Below, one piece after another: positions 27,135 to 35,756 of a stretch of DNA of 64,000 nt. The notes under the pieces were generated by a model. The model saw only the letters and a program-made list of their open reading frames with translations. It did not search any database and had not been told where the DNA came from. Source of the stretch: RPQJ01 sp046347155 (GTDB lineage Bacteria > Pseudomonadota > Gammaproteobacteria > Steroidobacterales > Steroidobacteraceae); the NCBI GenBank assembly GCA_046347155.1, contig JAXMGT010000001.1, positions 1,798,001 to 1,862,000 of the forward strand, read 5' to 3'. Position 1 is the first letter of the stretch; every line of letters begins with the position of its first letter. The translations under genes and the position numbers were made by a program.

Positions 27135-28343
27135 TCAGTCCTTGATCATCCAGAGCTTTGCGATCTCGGCGAACTTCGGGTCCTTGACGGCCTTGAACGC
27201 CTTGTCCGCGTCAGCGGACTTGCCGAGCCGCAAATACGCGATGCCGAGCAGCATCTGCGCATCGTCGGCGTCCGCGAGACCCCCCTTCGCGAGCGCCTTG
27301 CCGATCGCATTGGTGGCGTTCGCGTAGTCGCCGGCGCTGAAGTAGAGCTTGCCGACGGTGTACATCTGCGCGCCCGTCGTCGCGGCCGCCAGCGCGGCGG
27401 CGGCCTTCGGCAGCTGTGCCCGCTCCGCATCGGCGCGGCGCTTCGCCGAATCGAGCGTGCGCTGGGCGCGCGTCGCATCCTCGCCCTGGAAGACGCCCGC
27501 CGCGATGCCCTTCTCGATGACCTGCTGGCCCTCGATCGCGAACCCGGCGACCACCAGGCCCTGCGACATGTCCGCGTACTGGCGGGGCTTCGAGAGCGCC
27601 CCGACGTCCTCGGCGAGGCGATAGAGATCGACGAGCTGGTCATCGTCCTTGGTCTGCTGGATGTAGCCATCGAGCAGTCGCGACCAGGTGTCCGGCGACG
27701 GGTAGTACTTGAGCAGCAGTTCGAGCGACTTGGCCGTCCCTTCCTTGTCGTCGAGCTTGTAGCTCGAGGCCAGCATCAGCTGCAGGACTTCCTCGCTCGG
27801 GCGGCCGGCGCGGCTCAGGCGTTCGGACACCGCATAGGCGGTCTTGAAGTCGCCCTGCTTGTAGGCTGCCTGAGCGACCAGCATCTGCGTATCTCGGTCA
27901 CCCGGGACGGCTTTCAGGTACTGGTTCGCGTACTGCGTGGCCTTGCCGTAGCTGCCTGCGCGGAAGTAGAGCTGCGACAGCGTCTTCGTGCGCTCGGTCT
28001 TCTCGCCGGCCGACATGAACGGCGATGCCATCTGCTGCTCGAGCAGCCTCGCGGCGTCCGCATTGCGGCCCTGCTGCAGGTACACGTACCACAGCAGTTC
28101 GTTGATCTTGTACTGGTCGAAAGCCGTCTTGCCCGCGGTGGCGTCGGCCGCCTTGATCGCGGTGAGCGCCTGGTCCCACTTGCGCTTCTGGATGGCTTCC
28201 TGCGCGGTCTTCAGGCTCTTGCCGACCGCGACACTGACCTTCTGCTCGGCGACGGCGACGGACGGCGCGAGCAGGACGGTGGCCGTCCCGAACACGCCCG
28301 CCGACATCAGGACCGCCTTAAGCACCCACTTCGCGTTGGTCAT
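27135..28343 (-). CDS. Exported TPR-repeat protein of the Ton operon
   Basis: A 402-residue protein with a signal peptide (VLMSAGVFGTATVLLAPSVAVA) and TPR-like helical repeats throughout (AQEAIQKRKWDQALTAIKAA, YLKAVPGDRDTQMLVAQAAY, GKLYFSAGDYANATNAIGKA). GAGG lies upstream of the ATG at 28343. It is the last gene after tonB-exbB-exbD-exbD, separated from exbD by about 127 bp holding two strong hairpins. It most likely sits in the periplasm and assists the TonB machinery or binds a receptor. It is paralogous to the TPR gene on the opposite strand. Confidence 0.84.
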   Translation of the reverse strand: MTNAKWVLKAVLMSAGVFGTATVLLAPSVAVAEQKVSVAVGKSLKTAQEAIQKRKWDQALTAIKAADATAGKTAFDQYKINELLWYVYLQQGRNADAARLLEQQMASPFMSAGEKTERTKTLSQLYFRAGSYGKATQYANQYLKAVPGDRDTQMLVAQAAYKQGDFKTAYAVSERLSRAGRPSEEVLQLMLASSYKLDDKEGTAKSLELLLKYYPSPDTWSRLLDGYIQQTKDDDQLVDLYRLAEDVGALSKPRQYADMSQGLVVAGFAIEGQQVIEKGIAAGVFQGEDATRAQRTLDSAKRRADAERAQLPKAAAALAAATTGAQMYTVGKLYFSAGDYANATNAIGKALAKGGLADADDAQMLLGIAYLRLGKSADADKAFKAVKDPKFAEIAKLWMIKD

Positions 28344-28358
28344 CGCTCGCCTCACTCC

Positions 28359-28416
28359 GGGTGCCCGCCGGGCACCCCCTCCCAAGATGAAGGCCGCCGG
28401 GGCGCGTCGCCCCGGC
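28359..28416. repeat. Two tandem GC-rich stem-loops between exbD and the TPR gene
   Basis: The first stem pairs 28359-28366 with 28370-28377 (8 bp, 3-base loop). The second pairs 28396-28404 with 28408-28416 (9 bp, 3-base loop). Neither has a T run on the minus strand, so they are more likely RNA-processing, stabilising or partial attenuation structures than full terminators. Confidence 0.6.
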
Positions 28417-28470
28417 AGCCTGTGGTGTGGAACGCCAGTGGGACCGCAGCGCGGCCGGCACCGGCGACGG

Positions 28471-28887
28471 TTACATGAACTGCTCGTTGCCTACGAAGCC
28501 GATCTTGACCAGGTGGTTGCGCTGCGCACTCGCGAGCACCCGCGCGACCACGTCGTAGTCGGCGCGCTTGTTCGGGTAGATGTGCAGTTCCGGCTGCGGG
28601 TCCTGGGCCGCCTCCCGCTGGAAATAAGCATCGAGCGTATCGAAGTCAGGTACCGGAGTCCCGTTCCACAGTACCGTTCCGTCGAAATCGATCTCGAGGT
28701 TGATCACGACCGGCTGCGCCTGCGACGGCGCATTGTTCGGACGCGGCATGTCGAGCTTCACCGCGTGCGTCATCACCGGGATGGTGATGATGAACATGAT
28801 CAGCAACACGAGCAGGATGTCGATCAACGGCGTCGTGTTGATGTCCATCATCGGCTCGTCGTCGCCGCCGCCTGTGCTCATACCCAT
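28471..28887 (-). CDS. exbD: ExbD-family proton-channel protein (second copy)
   Basis: A 138-residue ExbD/TolR-type protein of the inner membrane. One N-terminal span contains the proton-carrying Asp in PLIDILLVLLIMFIITIPV; the rest is a periplasmic domain. With ExbB it forms the stator that energises TonB using the proton gradient. It follows the first exbD by 27 bp. Two exbD genes behind tonB-exbB is an arrangement known from Xanthomonas, where the second copy has a specialised role. The two copies here are clearly different in the periplasmic half, so this is not a recent duplication. Confidence 0.92.
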   Translation of the reverse strand: MGMSTGGGDDEPMMDINTTPLIDILLVLLIMFIITIPVMTHAVKLDMPRPNNAPSQAQPVVINLEIDFDGTVLWNGTPVPDFDTLDAYFQREAAQDPQPELHIYPNKRADYDVVARVLASAQRNHLVKIGFVGNEQFM

Positions 28888-28914
28888 GCTGTTACTCCTG
28901 CCTGCCTGCGCGCA

Positions 28915-29358
28915 TCACAGCCGACCGAGGCCGCGATCCGGTTCCGTGATGAAGCCGACCTTCAGGATGCCGCTGCGCTGGCACAGCACGATCACCCGGC
29001 CGATGTTCTCCCACTTCGTGTGCTTGTCGCCGCGGACGTGGATCTCCGGCTGCGGCTGCAGCACGGCGACGCCCTTCAGCTTGTCGAGCAGCGCCTCCTG
29101 CGTCGGCACCAGCGCCGTGTTCCAGTACACGTTGCCGTCGGTATCAACTGCGATGTTGATGTTCTCCGGCTTCGTCTGGGTGGGAATGTTGGCTGCCTTG
29201 GGCAACTCCACCTTCACCGACTGCGTGATCACCGGGATGGTGATCAGGAAGATGATGAGGAGCACCAGCATCACGTCCACGAGGGGCGTGGTGTTGATCT
29301 CCGACATCGGCTTCTCGTCGTCGCCCGGACCGCCGCCCGTGGTGATTGACATGCCCAT
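28915..29358 (-). CDS. exbD: ExbD-family proton-channel protein (first copy)
   Basis: A 147-residue ExbD-type inner-membrane protein with one N-terminal span and the conserved Asp in TPLVDVMLVLLIIFLITIPV, then a periplasmic domain (LPKAANIPTQTKPENINIAV). It works with ExbB and TonB. The N-terminus begins with a Gly-rich stretch (MGMSITTGGGPGDDEKPM) that is closely matched in the second copy. It follows exbB by about 30 bp. Confidence 0.93.
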   Translation of the reverse strand: MGMSITTGGGPGDDEKPMSEINTTPLVDVMLVLLIIFLITIPVITQSVKVELPKAANIPTQTKPENINIAVDTDGNVYWNTALVPTQEALLDKLKGVAVLQPQPEIHVRGDKHTKWENIGRVIVLCQRSGILKVGFITEPDRGLGRL

Positions 29359-29388
29359 GCTTGCTGCCTCCGGCGGCTCTGGTCCGAA

Positions 29389-30114
29389 TTACTTCTTGGG
29401 GCCGCCCGAGATGACGCGCGCGGCCGTACCCTCGACGCGGGAGCCGCTGACGATCACCTGCTCGAGGTCCGACGAGAAGAGCTTCACCTTCTCCATGATC
29501 AGCTTGTTGCGGCCGAGCAGGTAGTTGTAGCCGAGCACCGCCGGCACCGCGACCGCGAGACCGATGGCCGTCATGATGAGCGCCTCACCGACCGGTCCGG
29601 CGACCTTGTCGATGCTCGCCTGGCCGGCGACGCCGATCGCGACGAGCGCGTGGTAGATGCCCCACACCGTGCCGAACAGGCCGATGAACGGCGCGGTCGA
29701 ACCGGTCGTGGCGAGGAACGGCAGCTGCGTCGACAGCGCGTTGCCGATGCGGGCGACGCCGCGGGCGATCACGTTGTCGATCCACTCGTGCAGCGGCACG
29801 GACTCGGTCATGCGCGAGTCGTGGTGCTCCGCCGCGTCGATCGCCTCGGAGGCCAGCACCTTGAAGATGTTGCCCTTGCCGGTGAGCTTCGTGACGCCGT
29901 TCTTGATGTTCTCGGCGGCCCAGAAATTCTTCTCGGCCTCCCTGGCCTGGTTCAGCAGGCGCTTCTGTTCCCACCACTTCGTGAAGATGATGAACCACGA
30001 GTAGGCGGACATCAGCACCAGCAGGATCAGCACGCCCTTGGCGACGAAGTCGCCCTGCGCCCAGAGGGCCTGGATGCCATACGGGTTGTCTACAGCGATC
30101 GAATCAGCGGCCAT
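29389..30114 (-). CDS. exbB: ExbB/TolQ/MotA-family proton channel protein
   Basis: A 241-residue inner-membrane protein with three spans: one near residues 22-42 and two in the C-terminal half (TAPFIGLFGTVWGIYHALVA and EALIMTAIGLAVAVPAVLGY). The FIGLFGTVWGI motif and the Thr residues lining the channel are typical of ExbB. With ExbD it converts the proton gradient into work on TonB. It lies between tonB and the first exbD. The N-terminal periplasmic part is short. Confidence 0.93.
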   Translation of the reverse strand: MAADSIAVDNPYGIQALWAQGDFVAKGVLILLVLMSAYSWFIIFTKWWEQKRLLNQAREAEKNFWAAENIKNGVTKLTGKGNIFKVLASEAIDAAEHHDSRMTESVPLHEWIDNVIARGVARIGNALSTQLPFLATTGSTAPFIGLFGTVWGIYHALVAIGVAGQASIDKVAGPVGEALIMTAIGLAVAVPAVLGYNYLLGRNKLIMEKVKLFSSDLEQVIVSGSRVEGTAARVISGGPKK

Positions 30115-30193
30115 TGGGACTCTCCTTCAGCGAATCTGTTTTCGTTACCGGCCGTGCCGGCGTAGTAGTAGTCGGCGGCAGGACCGCGGACGG

Positions 30194-30844
30194 TCAATCC
30201 GTCAGGTTGAACACGACGTTGAACGTGTGCCACATGGCGACGGGCTTGCCGTCCTCCTTGCCTGGCGAGAACCGCCAGTTGCGCTGCACTTCCTTCACTG
30301 CGGCCTCGTCGAGTTTCTCGTAGCCGCTGCTCTTGACGATCTTGACCTCGCCGACCTTGCCCGACTCGAGCACGTAGGCCGCGAGCGTCACGGTGCCAGC
30401 CTCACCCGCGCGGCGCGACGACGGCGGGTACTCCGGCTTCGTGACGCGCGCGCCCTTGCCGGCGGTGGACGGCGGGGTCTTCACGACCTGGTGCTCGACC
30501 GGCGCCGGAGCCGGCGGCGGCGGCGCGGTCGGGCGAGTGTTGGTCGTGTTCGTGATCGCCGTGGTCGGCCCGGTGTCCGTCGGCACGTCGATGGGGAGTT
30601 CCGGCGGCGGCACGTACGGCGGCGGCTGCTCCATCTCCGGCGGCGGCGGCGGCGGCTTGTCGTCCTGAGGCTTCTCTTCGATGATCTTCGTCTGGACCGG
30701 CGGGATCACGACCTCGACGATCTTGGCGCCGAGGCCAGACGCCAGGACCCAGAAGAACAGCACGTGGATGACGACGACGATGAAGAACGCCAGCGTCCGC
30801 TTCTGGTTTCGTGCCGGATCGTCGATCGAGTACTCGTAGGCCAC
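30194..30844 (-). CDS. tonB: TonB energy-transducing protein
   Basis: A 216-residue TonB. The single N-terminal span (LAFFIVVVIHVLFFWVLASG) contains the conserved His, followed by a Pro-rich periplasmic spacer (PPPPPPEMEQPPPYVPPPEL) and the TonB C-terminal domain (TKPEYPPSSRRAGEAGTVTL to the end), which contacts TonB-box receptors. The GTG at 30844 has GGAGGGG just upstream and removes a non-conserved extension. It heads tonB-exbB-exbD-exbD-TPR. The 158-bp gap to ilvD may hold its own promoter; a weak candidate is TTGCGA and TGTAGT 15 bases apart (30921-30947). Confidence 0.93.
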   Translation of the reverse strand: MAYEYSIDDPARNQKRTLAFFIVVVIHVLFFWVLASGLGAKIVEVVIPPVQTKIIEEKPQDDKPPPPPPEMEQPPPYVPPPELPIDVPTDTGPTTAITNTTNTRPTAPPPPAPAPVEHQVVKTPPSTAGKGARVTKPEYPPSSRRAGEAGTVTLAAYVLESGKVGEVKIVKSSGYEKLDEAAVKEVQRNWRFSPGKEDGKPVAMWHTFNVVFNLTD

Positions 30845-31002
30845 GTCCCCTCCGTCGCAATGGGGTCTTGTATGTGTCTGCCGGGCGTTCCCGCGCTCGT
30901 GCCCGGGGCAGACCGGCGACACTACAAGAGCCGGTCGGCGGTCGCAACTCCGGGTGAGCGGGGGCGCACTCTACCGACCCCCCACGGTCAACTCAATACC
31001 CG

Positions 31003-32727
31003 TCAGGGGCCCTTTTGCCGCGCGGCCGCGGGGGTGTGTGCAGCGAGCCCCCGGTCCGTCACCGCGCCAAGCGACGCGCTGCTCACGAGCGCCGCGTACT
31101 TGGCCAGCACGCCGCGCACCGCGTAGGGCCCGGGCGGCGTCCAGCCCGCGCGACGCCGTGCGAGTTCGGCCTCGCCGACACCGAGCGTGATGCTGCGCCG
31201 GTTCGCGTCGATCGTGATCGGATCGCCGTCGCGCACCAGAGCGAGCGGACCGCCCACCGCAGCTTCGGGCGACACGTGGCCCACGACGAAACCGTGGCTG
31301 CCGCCGGAGAACCGTCCGTCCGTGATCAGCGCCACCTTGTCGCCGAGTCCCTTGCCCATGATCGCCGCAGTCGGACTCAGCATCTCGCGCATGCCCGGAC
31401 CGCCGCGCGGGCCCTCGTAACGCACGACGAGCACGTCGCCGGCGACGACCGTGCCGTCGAGGATCGCCTGCAACGTCGCCTCCTCGCCGTCGAACACGCG
31501 CGCGCGACCGGAGAACTCGAGGCCCTCCTTGCCGCTGATCTTCGCGACCGCACCCTCGGGCGCCAGGTTGCCGTAGAGCACGACGAGGTGGCTCTCGGGC
31601 TTGATCGGACGGTCGAGCGGACGGACGATGTCCTGGCCCGCCGGGTACGGCTTCACGCGCTTCAGGTTCCCGGCCAGCGTCCGGCCGGTGACCGTCATGC
31701 AGTCGCCGTGCAGCAATCCCGCGCCGAGCAGTTCCTTCATCAGGGGCTGGATGCCTCCGATCCGGATCAGTTCGGACATCGAATAGCGCCCGCTCGGCCG
31801 GAGATCCGCGAGCACGGGCACGCGCGCACCGATCCGGGTGAAGTCGTCGAGTTCGAGCGGCACGCCCGCCGCATGCGCGATCGCGAGCAGGTGCAGCACC
31901 GCGTTCGTCGAGCCGGCGAGCGCGATCGTGCAAACGATTGCATTCTCGAAGGCCTCCCGCGTCAGCACGTCGGAGGGCCGGATGCCGCGCTTCACCAGGT
32001 TCACGACCGCGCGCCCCGCCCGCTCGGCGTCCGAGCGCTTGTGGCGGGACACGGCCTCCTGGGCCGAACTGTTCGAGAGGCTCATGCCGAGCGCCTCGAT
32101 CGCCGAGGCCATCGTGTTCGCGGTGTACATGCCGCCGCAGCTGCCGGCGCCGGGGATTGCCGTGCGTTCGACCTCGCGGAGCGCCTTGTCCGAAATCGTC
32201 CCTTGCGCATGCGCGCCGACCGCCTCGAACACCGAGACGATGTCGCGCCGTCCGGCACCCGGACGGATCGTGCCGCCGTAGACGAACACGGCCGGGCGGT
32301 CGAGCCGGGCGATCGCCATCATGCAGCCCGGCATGTTCTTGTCACAGCCACCGATCGCGACGAGCCCGTCGAAGCCCTGCGCGCCGACGACGGTCTCGAT
32401 CGAGTCGGCGATCACCTCGCGAGAGACGAGCGAGTAGCGCATCCCGGGCGTGCCCATCGAGATGCCGTCCGAGACCGTGATCGTGCCGAACACGGTGCTC
32501 TTGCCGCCGGCCGCATCCGCGCCGGCCGCCGCCGCGTCCGCGAGCCGGTCGATGTGCATGTTGCACGGCGTCAGGTTGCTCCAGGTCGAGGCGATCCCGA
32601 CCTGCGGTCTCCTGAAGTCACGGTCCGTGTAGCCCACGGCGCGCAGCATCGCGCGGCTCGGCGTCTGCTTGACGCCGTCGTAGACGAGGCGCGAGTACGC
32701 GCGCGGATCAACCTTGCGTCGTTTCAT
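31003..32727 (-). CDS. ilvD: Dihydroxy-acid dehydratase
   Basis: Makes the 2-keto acid precursors of valine, isoleucine and leucine from dihydroxy acids; cytoplasmic Fe-S enzyme. The 574-residue protein has the three cluster cysteines Cys55 (LTPCNMH), Cys128 (GGCDKNMPGC) and Cys197 (GSCGGMYTANTM). Its first 20 bases overlap the end of the MFS gene, so it sits in a pepA-MFS-ilvD run on the minus strand rather than in the ilvC-leu operon on the plus strand. No ilvBN or ilvGM gene is present in the window. Confidence 0.96.
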   Translation of the reverse strand: MKRRKVDPRAYSRLVYDGVKQTPSRAMLRAVGYTDRDFRRPQVGIASTWSNLTPCNMHIDRLADAAAAGADAAGGKSTVFGTITVSDGISMGTPGMRYSLVSREVIADSIETVVGAQGFDGLVAIGGCDKNMPGCMMAIARLDRPAVFVYGGTIRPGAGRRDIVSVFEAVGAHAQGTISDKALREVERTAIPGAGSCGGMYTANTMASAIEALGMSLSNSSAQEAVSRHKRSDAERAGRAVVNLVKRGIRPSDVLTREAFENAIVCTIALAGSTNAVLHLLAIAHAAGVPLELDDFTRIGARVPVLADLRPSGRYSMSELIRIGGIQPLMKELLGAGLLHGDCMTVTGRTLAGNLKRVKPYPAGQDIVRPLDRPIKPESHLVVLYGNLAPEGAVAKISGKEGLEFSGRARVFDGEEATLQAILDGTVVAGDVLVVRYEGPRGGPGMREMLSPTAAIMGKGLGDKVALITDGRFSGGSHGFVVGHVSPEAAVGGPLALVRDGDPITIDANRRSITLGVGEAELARRRAGWTPPGPYAVRGVLAKYAALVSSASLGAVTDRGLAAHTPAAARQKGP

Positions 32728-34015
32728 GGACTGGCTCCACGGTGGAATCGGTATTGTGCGACTTCGCGCCGGCCGCGGTCACGTACCGCCGCATTCGCGT
32801 GAAGCGGTGCGCGCCCGCGACGATCAGCCCGAGCGGCATCAGGAGCGCCCAAGCGCCCGAGCCGGGCCGCCACGCGTCGAGCGCGTGGTACAGGACGATC
32901 GCAAACGGCGGCGCGAGCAGGCCACGGACCCCGGTGAGCGTGACGTGCAGCGCCATGTACCGCGTCTCCTCACCTCGCGGCGCGAAGTCGTTGTGGCCGA
33001 GCGACCAGCCGAGGCTGCCCGCGGCGAGCGACGTGCCGAGCAGCAGCGCGCCCGGCCACAGCAGCCACTGCCAGCCAAGCAGCACGGCGCCGACCAGCAG
33101 CGTCGCCGCCGAGACGAGGACCCAGCCGTGCACCGAGCGGAACACGACGACGTGTGCGCGGTCGAGGAACCGGGCCCACGGGTGGATCGCGAACGGGATC
33201 ACGATGATCGGCAGCGCGGAAGTGACGGCGACCTGCACGAATTCCGACGCGCCGAGCACGTCGTCGAGCGAAATCACGAGCAGCGGCGTGAGCGAGAGCA
33301 ATCCCGCGCCGAACACCGACATCGCGACCATGTAGCGGCGGTAGTTCGCGTCGCGCGCGAGGAGTTCCCGGGCGCCGGCGAGATCGAAGCGCGCGCCACC
33401 GGCCAATCGCTCCCGCTCGGCGGCGAGCAGGCGCTCCTCGCCGCGGACCCTGAACCGGCCGAACGCGTGCGCACCGGCGAGACCGAGGCCGGCCGCGACG
33501 ACGAGCGCCAGGCGGATCCACTCCCCGCCCCGCTCCAGCAACCAACCGACGGCGAGCCCCGAGGCGGCCAGCGCGAGCGATCCGTTCATGATGATGCGAC
33601 CGGTGATGCTCGCCCGCAGGCGGCGCGGGTAGTTCACGGTCCAGATGACCGAGCGCACCGTGTCGATGCCGGCCCAGACGATCCGGGCCGCGCCATAGAC
33701 GAGCAGGAACAGCACGAGCCCGGTGCCGCCGCGCGGCACCAGCGCGAGGGCTGCGACGCACGCGGCGAGCGCGACGACGAGCGGCCGCAGGAATGGCACC
33801 TTGCGACGGCCCTGTGCGCGCCTCGCATAGGCGAGGCTCGCGAGGTTGGACCAGGCCGGCGCCGCGCTCACCAGCCCGAGCACGAGATCCACCGCGATGC
33901 CCCGGACCGTGCCGCCGAACAACGAACGGACCATCACGGCGGCGGTGCCGCCCTCGATCGTGCCGAGGCAGAGGTAGACCAGCGTCCAGGCCCGACGCTC
34001 ATGGCCGAGGTCCAC
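32708..34015 (-). CDS. MFS-like multi-pass transporter
   Basis: A 435-residue integral membrane protein with about 11-12 hydrophobic spans and the general major-facilitator layout: an N-terminal bundle, a charged central loop (about 190-230, VRGEERLLAAERERLAGG) and a C-terminal bundle. The usual MFS motif A is only loosely recognisable. The start is a GTG six bases after the aminopeptidase stop, and its 3' end overlaps ilvD by 20 bp, so it lies within one transcription unit. Substrate unknown; export of amino acids or peptides would fit the neighbours but is a guess. Confidence 0.75.
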   Translation of the reverse strand: MDLGHERRAWTLVYLCLGTIEGGTAAVMVRSLFGGTVRGIAVDLVLGLVSAAPAWSNLASLAYARRAQGRRKVPFLRPLVVALAACVAALALVPRGGTGLVLFLLVYGAARIVWAGIDTVRSVIWTVNYPRRLRASITGRIIMNGSLALAASGLAVGWLLERGGEWIRLALVVAAGLGLAGAHAFGRFRVRGEERLLAAERERLAGGARFDLAGARELLARDANYRRYMVAMSVFGAGLLSLTPLLVISLDDVLGASEFVQVAVTSALPIIVIPFAIHPWARFLDRAHVVVFRSVHGWVLVSAATLLVGAVLLGWQWLLWPGALLLGTSLAAGSLGWSLGHNDFAPRGEETRYMALHVTLTGVRGLLAPPFAIVLYHALDAWRPGSGAWALLMPLGLIVAGAHRFTRMRRYVTAAGAKSHNTDSTVEPVHETTQG

Positions 34016-34021
34016 GACCGC

Positions 34022-35410
34022 TCAGCCGTAACGCTCGACCAGCAGCGCCCAGAGGGCACGCACCGCCTGGGGCTCGGCGCCGACCGGCCGGCCCGGGCGC
34101 TCGCGGGCGTTCCACGCATAGAGGTCGACGTGGACCCAGTCGGGCGACGCGGTGACGAAGCGTCGCAGGAACAACGCCCCGATGATCGAGCCGGCGAACC
34201 CGGACGGCGACACATTATTGATGTCACCGACGCGGCTCGCGAACTCGTCGTCGTAGCCGTCCCACAACGGCATCGGCCAGAGCGGGTCGCCGAGCGTGCG
34301 GCCGTGCGCGGCGAGCGACTGGACGGTGGCCTCGCGCTTGCCGAAGAGCGCCGGCAGCTCCGGACCGAGTGCCACCCGGGCCGCGCCCGTGAGCGTGGCG
34401 AGGTCCACGAGCAGGTCGGGTGTCTCGTCGTCGGCGGCCGCGAGCGCGTCGGCGAGCACGAGGCGTCCCTCCGCGTCCGTGTTGCCGACCTCGACCGAGA
34501 GGCCCTTGCGGGTCCTGAGCACGTCACCCGGGCGGTAGGCGTTCCCGGAGATCGCGTTCTCGACGGCCGGGACCAGCACGCGCAGGCGCACCGGCAGCGC
34601 GCTCTCCATCACGACCCGTGCCAGCGCGAGCACGCAGGCCGCGCCGCCCATGTCCTTCTTCATGAGCAGCATGCCGGATGACGGTTTCACGTCGAGCCCG
34701 CCGGTGTCGAAGCACACGCCCTTCCCGACCAGCGTCACCTTCGGGGCCGACGGGTCGCCCCAGGTGAAGTCCACGAGTCGCGGCCCGGCCGTCGCGGCGC
34801 GGCCGACCGCGTGGATCGCCGGGTAACCCTCGGCGAGTGCATCGCCGTGCACGATGCGGCCGGTCGCACCGCAGCGGGTGGCGAGTTCGAGCGCGTGCGC
34901 GGCGAGTTCGGCCGGACCGAGGTCGGCGGCCGGCGTGTTCACGAGGTCGCGAGCCATCGCGAGCGCCGCCGCCATGCGCCGCACGTGGGTCATGTCGGCG
35001 AGCACCGGCGGCACCAGACTCGCCGGGTCCCGGTTCGTCGCCGCCGGACGGCGGTAACGGTCGTAGCGGTAGCTCCCGTACGCCCACCCGATTGCAGCGG
35101 CAGTCGCGGCCCCGGCGGCCAGCGGTGTCGCGATGCGCCAGGGGCCGGCCGGCAGGCGGTCGGGAGCCCCTGCGAGCGCCCAGGGCTCGATCGTGTCGGG
35201 TGTCGCGGCCTTTCCGAGCCCGAGCACCGCGAGCTGCACCGTGCCGTCGGGTCCCGGGACCACCGCGAGCTGGTGGCGCTCCGCCCGGAATCGGGTGTCT
35301 GCAAGCCAGCGTCGCGTCGATACACCCTGCGACCCGAGCCAGTCCTCCAGCCCGTCCTCGCTGACGAGCCACAGCGGCCGAGCGGCCGCGACGTCGGAAT
35401 CTTCGAACAT
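34022..35410 (-). CDS. Leucyl aminopeptidase family (M17) metallopeptidase
   Basis: Removes N-terminal residues from peptides in the cytoplasm using two metal ions. The 462-residue protein has the M17 signature NTDAEGRLVLADAL and the metal and catalytic residues in VGKGVCFDTGGLDVKPS and MLLMKKDMGGAA. The N-terminal domain is of the short kind (about 140 residues), closer to the PepB/IAP-like branch than to E. coli PepA. It heads a minus-strand unit with the MFS gene and ilvD, and its start faces the leucine leader promoter on the other strand. Confidence 0.93.
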   Translation of the reverse strand: MFEDSDVAAARPLWLVSEDGLEDWLGSQGVSTRRWLADTRFRAERHQLAVVPGPDGTVQLAVLGLGKAATPDTIEPWALAGAPDRLPAGPWRIATPLAAGAATAAAIGWAYGSYRYDRYRRPAATNRDPASLVPPVLADMTHVRRMAAALAMARDLVNTPAADLGPAELAAHALELATRCGATGRIVHGDALAEGYPAIHAVGRAATAGPRLVDFTWGDPSAPKVTLVGKGVCFDTGGLDVKPSSGMLLMKKDMGGAACVLALARVVMESALPVRLRVLVPAVENAISGNAYRPGDVLRTRKGLSVEVGNTDAEGRLVLADALAAADDETPDLLVDLATLTGAARVALGPELPALFGKREATVQSLAAHGRTLGDPLWPMPLWDGYDDEFASRVGDINNVSPSGFAGSIIGALFLRRFVTASPDWVHVDLYAWNARERPGRPVGAEPQAVRALWALLVERYG

Positions 35411-35449
35411 GGTGCCGACACTTTAGCCGAGTTTCTTTTTGCAGTGCGG

Positions 35450-35479
35450 TTGACAATAACGGTCCGGCTGTGCTGCTAT
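35450..35479 (+). promoter_or_regulatory. Predicted sigma-70 promoter of the ilvC-leuACDB operon
   Basis: A perfect TTGACA (35450-35455) is followed after 18 bases by TGCTAT (35474-35479), giving a start near 35486. The leader peptide begins 27 bases later. It is the best -35 hexamer in the window. Confidence 0.7.
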
Positions 35480-35512
35480 CCACCGCTCGGTCCGACCCCA
35501 GATCCGCAGGCA

Positions 35513-35632
35513 ATGATGAAGCTCGAGGCCCCGTTCGACGTCGCGAACACCGCCACCACCCGTCTGGCGGGCCTGCTGCTGCTTCCCCTGCTTGCGCTGC
35601 TTCCCCTCGGGAGGTGCGGGGCCCCGGACTGA
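35513..35632 (+). CDS. leuL: Leucine-rich leader peptide of the ilvC-leu operon
   Basis: A 39-residue peptide that begins MMKLEAPFDV and contains ten leucines between residues 18 and 32 (LAGLLLLPLLALLPL), then ends GRCGAPD. It has no conserved domain. Its position, between a good promoter and a terminator-like hairpin ahead of ilvC, and its leucine run, identify it as an attenuator leader: ribosomes stall on the leucine codons when charged leucyl-tRNA is scarce. Isoleucine is absent and valine occurs once, so control should be specific for leucine. Earlier in-frame starts exist upstream, but the promoter position favours this ATG pair. Confidence 0.82.
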   Translation: MMKLEAPFDVANTATTRLAGLLLLPLLALLPLGRCGAPD

Positions 35633-35700
35633 AGGCGCAAAAGGCGCTCGAGGACTAGAGGAACCCCGCACCGGACCCGATCCGGGCGGGGTTCTTCGTT
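35613..35700 (+). promoter_or_regulatory. Transcription attenuator (antiterminator/terminator) of the ilvC-leu operon
   Basis: The terminator hairpin pairs 35661-35669 with 35686-35694 (9 bp) around an inner 5-bp stem (35671-35675 with 35681-35685), followed by a modest T-rich tail. A segment inside the leader peptide's 3' codons (35613-35621) is perfectly complementary over 9 bases to 35664-35672, the 5' arm of the terminator. That is the expected antiterminator: ribosome stalling on the leucine codons would leave 35613-35621 free to pair and let transcription proceed into ilvC at 35757. Confidence 0.78.
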
Positions 35701-35756
35701 TGGACCAGACGATTCGACTATCGATTTCCCGATACACCAGCCGAGGAGTTTCGAAC

